Shown in pieces: positions 56,000 through 64,000 of a stretch of DNA of 64,000 nt; positions within the stretch are counted from its first letter, which is position 1, and every line of letters starts with the position of its first letter. Source of the DNA: Dysidea avara (lineage: Eukaryota; Porifera; Demospongiae; Dictyoceratida; Dysideidae); contig NC_089274.1 of NCBI RefSeq assembly GCF_963678975.1, positions 5,506,001-5,570,000 of the forward strand. Direction: 5' to 3'. The notes under the pieces are model-generated. The model searched no databases. It worked only from the letters and a program-made list of their open reading frames with translations, and had not been told where the DNA came from. The translations under genes were made by a program, and so were the position numbers.

Positions 56000-56968
56000 T
56001 CAATTATTACTTGTTTGATCCATTTGCTGGTCTCGGGAGGTTTGCAACTGATTCAAGACAAGATTGGAGTTTTTAACTTCACCATGAAGTTTTTTATTTA
56101 CAAATATTTTATTGCCCCATATTTTAATTGCTCTACATTCAGTGTCTTTGTGGATCAAAGTCCATCTTTCTTTCAGAAGGATAGATTCAATATGTTGTTC
56201 TTCAGGAGTCATATCGGGTTTGATCCTGATACCACTGGGAAGGGAACTTGTTTTAGATAACAGTAAGGATACATCAATAGCCCTGTTGAACCTAGTTAGG
56301 ATGGGCCGAGGACGTCTAGATTTTTCTTGGTATTTGCTAAGTCTATGAAGATCACGAACTGATAAAGGGTTAATGTTCTCATCTACTTTGGTAATGATTT
56401 GAACAACATTACTGAGGTCAAGGCCTGAGCGTTCATGTCTTGGAGTACCCTTGGGACATTCATCAATACCATAGATGACAACCTTAAATTTACGGTCCTG
56501 TTGGGAGTTGTCTTGAAATGTTGTTTTCTTTGTACCAGTGATGTCAGCAGTGGCGTTTGATGCCTGGTCAGGGGTAGAGGATTGCTTAGTAACGGAAGAC
56601 TGTAACAAAGTTATGGTTTCTGTCAGTGAAACGATAACAGAGTTGAGATCCTTTATAGTGTTTGCAAGCTTTGATATTTCTTTGTTCTGGCTTACCAACA
56701 TGCAGTACGAACACAAGTATTCTGTGTCTGGCTCACCCAATTTGTCGAAGGCGAGATGAGTCACTCCAGCACACTTTCTATGTAGCTAACCCTGGAAACT
56801 TCCTTCACAAAACATGGCTTCATCACCCACACAGTGTTCGCCAGGTTCTAGAATAGGTTCTTCGCAAATTAGACAGTCAACTTCGCTGTTTTTAACGCCT
56901 TTGGCCTTTCTTTTCTGTGGAGACGTCCCTGGAAGCTTTCTCTTGGCCCTTCGGCTTGTAGTCGTCAT
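56000..56968 (-). pseudogene. CR1-like ORF1 with PHD-type finger, interrupted by one TAG
   Basis: From ATG 56968: basic N-terminus (TTTSRRAKRKLPG), a PHD-like finger (CLICEEPILEPGEHC ... MFCEGSFQG), then TAG at 56783-56785 where a Trp would be expected, then LHRKCAGV and YLCSYCML in the same frame, so the finger spans the stop. Next a coiled coil (ISKLANTIKDLNSVIVSLTE), a linker, and an RRM-like/L1-ORF1-like segment (KVVIYGIDECPKG, VRDLHRLSKYQE, RPRPILTRF, IHKDTECRAIKIWGNKIF) ending at 56000. ORF1 proteins bind the element RNA. PHD-bearing ORF1 is known in the CR1 group. Confidence 0.75.
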
Positions 56969-57191
56969 AGCACTCTGCTACATAGAGGATTTCAGCATCT
57001 AAATATAGCCTTAAAGATGAAAATCTTGAAGAGAAATTCAAAGCTTATTTGTATTCAACAAGCTACATGCCAAAATACAGAATCAACAATTACATCTTAC
57101 AAGTACTGATCATACATCATTACAAAACACTAAACCTTCTGACCAAACCTCAAATTGACTATCAGATTCTAAGATACAAAGTGATTCACCA

Positions 57192-57949
57192 TTGTCTATT
57201 CCTTCTCCTGATACAATTGATTCACATATTTCAGTTAGTTTTGATACTCAAGATTATACATGTGTCTCTGATGCCACAAATACTTACAGAAAGCTAAAAA
57301 TACTAAGTCTTAATTGTTGTAGCTTAAGAAGCAATCTCAAGAAAGCAGCTCTTTTGGCCCTGATCAATGAATATGACCCTGATATAATTTGTGGTTGTGA
57401 ATCTCATTTAGACGAATCTTATCTGTCTGCAGAAATTTTTCCTAAAAACTATAATGTATTTAGAAAAGATCGCACTGAAGGAGCTGGAGGAGTTTTCCTA
57501 TGTGTGCAGAAAGGTTTTTCTGTAGCTGAAGATCCTACACTTAGTGTCGATGCAGAATTGGTCTGGGTTAAAATCATTTTGTCCAACATGAAACAGTTAT
57601 ACTTGGGTTCATTTTACCGTCCTCCAGATCACAGAGCTTATCCCATGCTAGAACTCCAGACACCACTAAATAAATTAATTGATCAGTGTTCCAGCTCACC
57701 CAATATCATACTACTTGATGACTTCAATTTTCCTAGCATTGTCTGGTCAGATGGTCAAGGTCAAGTTTGTCCTAGCCCTAATTATGGTACTGAAGTAAAT
57801 AACTTATTTCTGGACATAGTAAGTGATACTGGACTAGAACAATATGTTGACTCACCTACTCGCCAAGGTAAAACTTTAGACTTGGTGCTTTCTACTAATT
57901 CTAATATCCATGATCTAGAAGTGGTACCAGGCATGTCAGATCATGATGC
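57192..57949 (+). pseudogene. CR1-like ORF2, endonuclease domain
   Basis: EEP nuclease motifs in order: KILSLNCCSLRSN, DIICGCESHLDESY (catalytic Glu), YNVFRKDRTEGAGGVF, YLGSFYRPPD, ILLDDFNFP (usually GDFN), QYVDSPTRQGKTLDLVLS and VVPGMSDHDA (SDH). The frame runs into the MITE at 57950 and the residues after SDHDA are MITE text. The domain would nick target DNA to start reverse transcription. Confidence 0.85.
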
Positions 57950-58266
57950 CAGGGGCGGATACAGGGGGGGGTCAAAGGGGGCTCTTGACCCCCCCTCCAA
58001 AAATTTTTAGTATACCAAGATCGAGATACTCTAATAGAGCAGTCACTCTAATAAAGCAGTCACAGTATTAGAACAGTGTGTAGTGAGCTATTTAAGGATT
58101 TTTATGTACTTTATCAGCTATAAATACGTGGTTGGTGAGGTGGGCAGCTATTGTCAGCTGGCTGTGACCTTTTTTTTTTTTTGGTCTCACCTTATCAAAC
58201 CAGAGACAATGTAGTGCCTCAGTTCATTTTTGACCCCCCCTTTCCATAAGTCTGGATCCGCCCCTG
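57950..58266. mobile_element. hAT MITE (317 bp) within ORF2
   Basis: TIRs CAGGGGCGGATACAG and CTGGATCCGCCCCTG are flanked by perfect 8-bp CATGATGC (57942-57949, 58267-58274). Subterminal G and C runs. The interior carries two copies of the dispersed motif (58026-58060). The coding frame resumes after the second CATGATGC. Confidence 0.92.
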
Positions 58267-58274
58267 CATGATGC

Positions 58275-60439
58275 CGTAGTATTCAGTTTTTCAATAAACC
58301 ATGTACCTGATCAACAGCCCCCTCTTAAGGCCTTTTTGTGTCATAGAGCTGATGTGGAAGGAATAAAAGCAGATTTATTAAATTTTCAGAACAGTTTTCT
58401 GCAACAGGACCCAAGTTTGATGAATGTTGGAATGACTTTAAAGAAGCTGTGTATAATACTATCTCCAAGCATGTCCCTCAAAGAACTATACGATCAAAGA
58501 ACTATACGATCAAATAGTGGTTTGCCATGGATTAATAAAGAGTTGAAAAAGGACATGAAAGTTCGCAAGCATCTATATGATATTGCTAAAAGAAGCAATA
58601 GTGAGGGAGACTGGAGTACTTACCGCAGAATCAAAAACCAAATTAATAACAAACTCAAAGTAGCTCATAACAACTATTGTAGTAGACTATTTGATGACTC
58701 CTTTGGTGGTAGCAAGAGACAGTTTTGGAAATTTATTAAGGCTAAGCGCAAAGATGATGTTGGAATCTCCACTATAGTTGTTGATGGAAAGCCATGTACT
58801 GATGCTAAAAGTAAAGCTGAGGCCTTGAACAGTTATTTTAAATCAGTGTTTACGAAAGAAGATACAAAGAATTTACCTAATCTGGCAGATCCAAGCTCTG
58901 AAGTCCTATTCCCAAATATATCTGACATTACATTTTCAGTGGAAGGCCTACGTCAATTATTGTCTAACCTTGATACAAATAAAGCCAGTGGTCCAGATGA
59001 AATTCCATCATTCATCCTTAAACAGTTTGCTGTGGAAATTTCTCCTATCTTACAAGTCATTTTTACAAAATCACTATCTTCAGGCTTACTACCATCAGAT
59101 TGGAAAAAAGGAAACATTTGTCCAGTCTTTAAGAAAGGTAGACGTGATGAAGCAAGTAATTATAGACCGATATCCCTTACTTCTATATGCTCAAAAACAA
59201 TGGAACACATCATTTTTCACAACATAATGAGCCACCTTAATGCCAATGACATCCTAATAGAAAACCAATATGGCTTCAGAGCTGGTCATTCTTGTGCTAC
59301 CCAACTCATTACCCTAACAGAAGATATTCTACATGCTCTAGACCATCAGAAACAAGTTGACATCATATTGCTTGATTTTGCTAAAGCTTTTGACACAGTT
59401 CCACACCAGCGATTACTTACAAAATTACAATACTATGGCATTAGAAACAATACATTTAACTGGATCAAAACATGGTTAACTGATCAGACACAATGTGTAC
59501 TTCTTAATGGCAAATCCTCAACCCCAGTAACAGTTACATCAGGGGTACCACAAGGAACAGTACTTGGTCCTCTGATGTTCTTGTTGTATATTAATGACAT
59601 TACCAGAAGTATTTCATCCCCACTACGGCTGTTTGCTGATGACTGCTTGTTATATAGAGTAATTGATTCCCAGCATGATGCTTCCATCCTTCAGCAAGAT
59701 CTTGACAGACTATCAGAATGGGTACACATATGGCAACTTAGGTTTAATGTATCCAAATGTGTTGTAATAAGAGGCACCAGATCTCAGTCACCTATCATTC
59801 ATAACTATGAACTGAACAACCATACCTTAACAATTACTGATAGACATACGTACCTCGGAGTACTCTTGGATAAACATTTATCTTGGTCACCTCATGTATA
59901 CAAAATAACAGGAAAAGCATCCAGAACATCAAACTTTCTTAAGCAATTGTTCTACACAAGTGAAAGCAGCAGCATATTTAGCAATGGTAAGACCACAACT
60001 GGAATATGCATCAGTAGTATGGGACCCTATTTATAACAGCGATGAACAGAAACTTGAAAATATTCAAAGAAGAGCAGCAAGATGGGTATTGAAAGATTAC
60101 AGTAGATACAGTTCAGTTACTTCCATGCTCCAACATCTCTCCTGGCCTGAACTTAAAACTCGACGCAAGATATCCAGACTGTAGACATTTTACAAAGCAC
60201 TTCACAACCAAATTCCCTTATCTATTCCATCCAATTATCTTCCAATGACCAGAGAAACCAGGCAATATCATCAGTACCATTTCATACTCCCTACAACATC
60301 TACTACAGCTTACCAAAAAAGTTTTTTCTCTAGAACAGCTCAAGACTGGAACTCGTTGCCACAATTCCTAATTGAATTAAATGATTCTGACTCTTTCTCA
60401 GTTAATATTTCTAATTATTGTAGTAATGTACGTGTGTGA
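58275..60439 (+). pseudogene. CR1-like ORF2, linker, RT and C-terminus
   Basis: After the MITE: linker (SGLPWINKELKKDMKVRKHL), GPDEIPSFILKQF, YRPISLTSICSKTMEHII, LLDFAKAFDTVPHQ (A), SGVPQGTVLGPLMFLLYIND (B), LRLFADDCLLY (C) and TYLGVLLDKHLSWSPHV. The frame shifts near 59960-60000 into RPQLEYASVVWDPIYN and RRAARWVLKDYSRYSSV. A TAG at 60182-60184 follows, then the same frame continues with FFSRTAQDWNSLP (the C-terminal WNSLP signature) to 60439. Too damaged to be functional. Confidence 0.85.
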
Positions 60440-60507
60440 TTTTTTTTTTCCTGAGCGCATCAGCAGTGCTGGCTGCTCAGTAATAATAAATAAATAAATA
60501 AGTAAAG

Positions 60508-61990
60508 CAACCATTCCCACAATCAAAGCTACGTCGCATCAGTTTGCGTTGGCACGTAAACACTGTAAATCTCCACTTAATAAGGTCCAAAAAGGTGCCT
60601 AGGAGTTAGTATACCAACCTTGAACTTTGTTAAGTGAGTTTCAGTTGATGATTTTTCATTGCAGACCAGTCAAGCGCCATTTTAGCAAAAATTGAAGTAC
60701 AGCGAATCACCTTTTAAGCAAGTGTATTTTGTAGAGCACCTCACCCAATAACCCAAAACAGCAATGGACAACATTCTAGATGTTCCTGCCCATTTCTATG
60801 AAAATTAGCCGCAATCCGTCTAAATTTACGACACAGCTATATCCCAAACGGAAGGCATTTGGTCGCTACCGAACCCACCATTTAAAACAAGACCATTGGT
60901 AGGCTCCATTCCCTGAGTTACAAGTTAATCCAAAGAGGGTCGATTTTTTCATTGCCAACCCTACATTATGGGTCAGGGGGTATATTGTTGGTCACATACA
61001 GGTGTAGCTAGCTTAAAATAAATAATAAATTTAATAGGTTGAATCGTGCAGATTTAAGATGAAAGGAATGTTACCACTTTAGATCAACATAAAGTGATCA
61101 TAAGCTAACCACAAATCCAATTAAGAGGTTACACAGGACTTCAAACTATGTCACTTTAGAAATACAATTCCAGATTAGCTACCATGTAGTAAGCAGGACA
61201 AAGACATGAACTGTATGTACTAAGTTAACTAAGGTGTTTTGGCAGTCTTTGGAGTGCTTCCATAACATTTACTATAATTCGATATGAAATGATGACCTCG
61301 TGAACATAGTGACTCATAATGCCCCCATATCAGTTGAAACGCAACCGTCAAAAAATACGCTTTATTACGCGTATTTAGTTGCACAGCTTGTTTTCCCGCA
61401 TAGAAACAAGCGCTTCTTCCAGTAGAACACCGTCTGATTACAAGCGCTTGTAGCTGCCAGATGCAACGCTCTTTCCTGTTTAAACTGGGGGTCATGCAAC
61501 ATCAGGTCACTAGTCTCTCCCACAGCAACCAAATTCGACAGGTGCAGTAAGTTAGCAACGAACTACAAAGCACTGAACAAAGTTGGTGAGTAATGACAAG
61601 GTGGTTTTGAGGTGTGGGTAAAATTTGTTTCAAGCCATATTAGTGTTGCTAATTAATTTGCACAACTAGACAAAAGTCCAAACTTGATAATTATGCTGTA
61701 AAAAGTTGTGCACTTTGGCTGCTGTTTACACATACAGTAAGATGACAAATAGCATTTTTGCACACTTTAAATCAACAATTTCTAAAACAGTTATCTGGTG
61801 GAGACTTCCTATGCCAGAATACTGCTGCCACTACTCCGAGTTGACCAGAGATGAAAGTTTGTACCATCAAATTCAGCAATAACTTGAAACTGCTTGGGGT
61901 ACAGCCATCTTCGAGGACTCCATTCTTACTGTGTCCAGGGTAAATCCCACATAATACTGCTCCTGTCGTGGAGATACACAGAGGCCTGGT
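60508..61990. other. Mostly unassigned; inverted end at 60938-60963
   Basis: 60938-60963 is the inverted partner of 46299-46324. The minus frame at 61495-61229 (opening MTPSLNRKERCIW) has no recognisable domain. About 61772-61995 on the minus strand is open in two frames (one reading LYPKQFQVIAEFDGTNFHLW, the other TTGAVLCGIYPGHSKNG), so a decayed or misphased exon is possible, but I cannot choose. Confidence 0.35.
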
Positions 61991-61996
61991 CATCCA

Positions 61997-62010
61997 TTAC
62001 AGTCCTAATC
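61997..62010 (-). CDS. Possible terminal coding exon of the Cys-rich host gene
   Basis: Acceptor ACTATTACAG precedes 62010. With the phase-1 donor of the exon at 62178 it would add Gly-Leu-Gly-Leu and stop at TAA 61997-61999. Phase is compatible. The exon is so short that this is only a suggestion. Confidence 0.25.
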
Positions 62011-62177
62011 CTGTAATAGTTTCAAAGTACATCAAAGATACAACTGGATGTACTAGCCATTAGAATGTAGTATTATTAAATGTGAGGTAAATTGATCAAA
62101 AGAAAAAAATCACACTAAAATCTATTGAGGAATGGATAGCTAGCTACAAAGAGACCTCACAACACCGACCAACTTAC

Positions 62178-62310
62178 CAAGGCCACTTTCATCTATCCAA
62201 GTCATTGTTACTTCAAAAGGGCCTTCTAATTCCAAAACGGAGTTATCATGGTACGACACTGCATCTGGTACAATCAGTTTGTTCTGGCAGCTTTTACAAA
62301 CCAAGGTTAC
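62178..62310 (-). CDS. Exon of an unidentified host gene (Cys-rich, follows 63110-63246)
   Basis: Acceptor TTTGTACTGTACAG precedes 62310, and donor GGCCTTG followed by GTAAGTTGG ends it at 62178. 133 nt, phase 0 in and phase 1 out. It reads VTLVCKSCQNKLIVPDAVSY, then HDNSVLELEGPFEVTMTWID and ESGL. C-x2-C after a similar Cys group in the preceding exon suggests one zinc-binding unit shared by the two exons. No stop or frameshift and both borders are good, so this looks like a live gene. Family not recognised. Confidence 0.65.
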
Positions 62311-62794
62311 CTGTACAGTACAAACGTCACAAGTACACATGGGTACAATACAGTTTCTTACACTACAGCAGTAATGAAAAAAACTTCCGTGACATTTCCC
62401 TCATACATACATACATACATGCTACAAAAGTACATTTCACACCATCAAAATCCAGCAAATACAATTCTCAGTGAATTCAGAGTTTAGAAGACAACAACGC
62501 CCATCATACTAAATCAGGGGGTGCTAACAGGAACAAAAATTTGTAAAGCAGAGACTCATAAAAGAGATACCGTATGACAAGAAAAATTGATGAATCTACA
62601 TTTCAGCAGCTTTGGTAAATTAAATGTCCTCAAAAATCAACAAATTATAGATCTAAACATACTTTTAAAGGTATTTACAATTTAAAATTTCCTGCCTTAT
62701 GGTAATCATCCATTTCAAGTAACTATTATTATTTCCAGCAGTGATTACAAATTTAAAACTTCAAGGAGTTATTTTATTATTATATTATATATAC

Positions 62795-63007
62795 AGTGAA
62801 CCTCTCTTAACAAACGCCCCGAATTAAGGACACATAATAGAAATACCTCCCTAATAAGGACAAAAAACTTGGTCCCAACAGGTCTGTTTAATACATTTTT
62901 TACTTCTGTTTTAACCTCTGAAAGAGAAAAACCTCTATATTACAGCAAAAAAGTGGCCAAAAATTCTGGGTCTCAAAATGTCCGTAATAGAGAGGTTACA
63001 CTGTAGT
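62795..63007. mobile_element. pogo-like MITE in an intron
   Basis: Ends TACAGTGAACCTCTCTTA and the complement of AATAGAGAGGTTACACTGTA are TIRs bounded by TA. The interior repeats AAGGACA/GTCCGTAATA words. It lies between the two Cys-rich exons. Confidence 0.75.
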
Positions 63008-63109
63008 AGCTCCGTGCAATTATGTACAGTGGTAAAGCACCATTGTGAAACACATTAAAAATGCAACTACAGCTGGTCTAAATAAAAACTGTAAAAAAAT
63101 TCAGGTTAC

Positions 63110-63246
63110 CTTGGGACAATATTTGAGTCCACATAACATACAGCAATGTTCTAACTTGCCAATATTTGCTGTAAGCAATGGGAAGCCCTTACCATTGGAT
63201 GTGAAATCACAAGTTGCCGAATCCAGCTGCACTGCAAGAGTCTGAC
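63110..63246 (-). CDS. Exon of an unidentified host gene (Cys-rich)
   Basis: Acceptor CCTCTTATACTAG precedes 63246, and donor CCCAAG followed by GTAACC ends it at 63110. 137 nt, phase 1 in and phase 0 out, which fits the phase-0 start of the exon at 62310. It reads QTLAVQLDSATCDFTSNGKG, FPLLTANIGKLEHCCMLCG and LKYCPK. An alternative donor inside it (AATG followed by GTAAGG at 63192) would give an 18-codon exon with a phase that does not join the next exon, so I prefer the long form. CCMLCGLKYC plus CKSC downstream suggests a zinc site. Confidence 0.6.
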
Positions 63247-63711
63247 CTAGTATAAGAGGTTGTAACTGATGATTTATTTTTAATATGTACACCACTGTGT
63301 GAAACTAAGATAGCAGTAATGGTTATTATTTTGAAATTACTGTAACACGAAATTTTTGTGGGATGGAAAGATTGTATGGATTTTGCAGGCATCTTATCTA
63401 CAAAATTTTATCATAGATAATGTAGGGAGATGTCTTTCCCATAGTTTTATGTACAGGCAATCCTTGTTACGAGTCCAGACTATCTCACTAACTCAACTTT
63501 GTTTCTTCATGAATTATCTTGTTAGTTTCCTTATCACTTTTACATTGGGTGAGTGTTATCAAATCATGATGGTATGCAGCCAGTTTATTTCAAACTTCAT
63601 CGTTATGCATGGTTCCACAGGTATAACACCAATATTTTTTGTGGCACTATTTCTAAGCACCAAGACAAGGTATGAGAATTTTTTTCAGTATTAACTAAAT
63701 GACTAAATAAT

Positions 63712-63850
63712 AGTTATACGGGCACAATGTGGAGTCTATGAAATTTATAAACCCGAAGGCCCAGGCTGTAGCGCACGAGCGAAGCGAGGGTGCTACTACG
63801 GGCCTGAGTGTTTATAAATTTCATAGACTCCACATTGTGCCACTATAACT
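63712..63850. mobile_element. Short foldback/MITE
   Basis: Arms 63712-63752 (with GGGCACAATGTGGAGTCTAT) and 63811-63850 (its complement) enclose about 58 bp that is richer in G+C, with the word GAGCGAAGCGAGG. No gene. Confidence 0.8.
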
Positions 63851-63889
63851 GCTTTAGACTCTATTTCACATTACACTCAGATTACTTAC

Positions 63890-63990
63890 CTCATCCACGG
63901 CTGTTTCTGCTGTAGGCTCAGAAAAACCAGCTGGTTTTCTTGCAAAAATACTAGCGCCATGGCAACTATGCGGCCTCACATGACAAAATA
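63890..63990 (-). CDS. Likely 5' exon of the same host gene (at the window edge)
   Basis: A strong donor (GATGAG followed by GTAAGT) ends the exon at 63890. An ATG at 63960 in excellent context (GTTGCCATGG) opens MALVFLQENQLVFLSLQQ (phase 2 out). The alternative frame, open to the window edge, reads ASIFARKPAGFSEPTAETAV, then DE (phase 0 out), and looks more like ordinary protein but has no ATG within the window. An intermediate exon is needed to join either to 63246. The frame is therefore undecided. Confidence 0.45.
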
Positions 63991-64000
63991 ATCGCGCTCG

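Larger units (their letters stand above)
57010..60507 (+). mobile_element. CR1-like non-LTR retrotransposon, plus strand, 5'-truncated
   Basis: Head-to-head with the minus-strand element. It lacks ORF1 and holds ORF2 only, ending in a TAATAATAAATAAATAAATA tail at 60479-60507. Broken by a hAT MITE (57950-58266), a frameshift near 59960-60000 and a TAG at 60182. Related to but clearly diverged from the minus-strand copy in protein sequence. Confidence 0.85.

Noticed and set aside
57957..58010. GGYRGGSKGALDPPSKNF as a protein C-terminus
   Set aside because: It is translation of the hAT MITE after the ORF2 break.
62205..62487. Plus-strand open frames at 62.2-62.5 kb
   Set aside because: They lie antisense to the better-supported exon 62178-62310 and lack splice or domain support.

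Overview
The window reads as a repeat-dense, visibly A+T-rich metazoan nuclear contig. Spliceable exons with GT/AG borders, tRNA-derived SINEs, a BEL/Pao LTR retrotransposon, CR1-type and R2-type non-LTR retrotransposons, and hAT, pogo and Harbinger-like MITEs all exclude a prokaryote. A sponge (demosponge-like) source is my inference from the mix of protein families (HIRAN-like CVRGYH domain, pogo-type DDE protein, RT with a Tudor-like insert). It is not proven by the sequence. No complete host gene is visible.

Layout. 0-5.3 kb: a foldback element, tRNA-derived SINEs, and decayed copies of a composite repeat family. 5.5-10.1 kb: the longest composite repeat, made of a terminal hairpin, an 820-bp conserved block, about 3.2 kb of a 31-bp minisatellite, a tail and a foldback palindrome. 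10.6-15.7 kb: pogo-like and hAT-like MITEs, a broken HIRAN-like coding fragment and a broken pogo-type transposase. 15.7-20.5 kb: a second composite repeat with an internal MITE. 20.5-33.5 kb: mostly gene-poor, with MITEs, a 631-bp near-perfect palindrome at 25.5-26.1 kb, a convincing host exon at 26.3-27.0 kb (minus), another likely exon at 29.8 kb (minus), and a 1.8-kb hAT element carrying a reverse-transcriptase C-terminal fragment. 33.5-39.7 kb: two composite repeats facing each other, a roughly 5.7-kb imperfect inverted repeat.

39.7-60.5 kb is retrotransposon territory: a hAT MITE, a 920-residue R2-type reverse transcriptase with a Tudor-like insertion, a minus-strand CR1-like element (46.9-57.0 kb) split by a complete BEL/Pao element (48,470-54,709, 125-bp LTRs, 5-bp target duplication), and a plus-strand CR1-like element (57.0-60.5 kb) split by a hAT MITE with an 8-bp duplication. 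61.9-64 kb: three or four exons of an unidentified minus-strand host gene encoding a Cys-rich segment.

Most striking observations: (1) one short motif, ACTCTAATAGARCAGTCAC, recurs at about 15 loci inside otherwise unrelated elements; (2) the composite hairpin-block-minisatellite-foldback family; (3) the Tudor-like domain inserted between RT motifs B and C; (4) a BEL/Pao polyprotein open except for one in-frame TGA.
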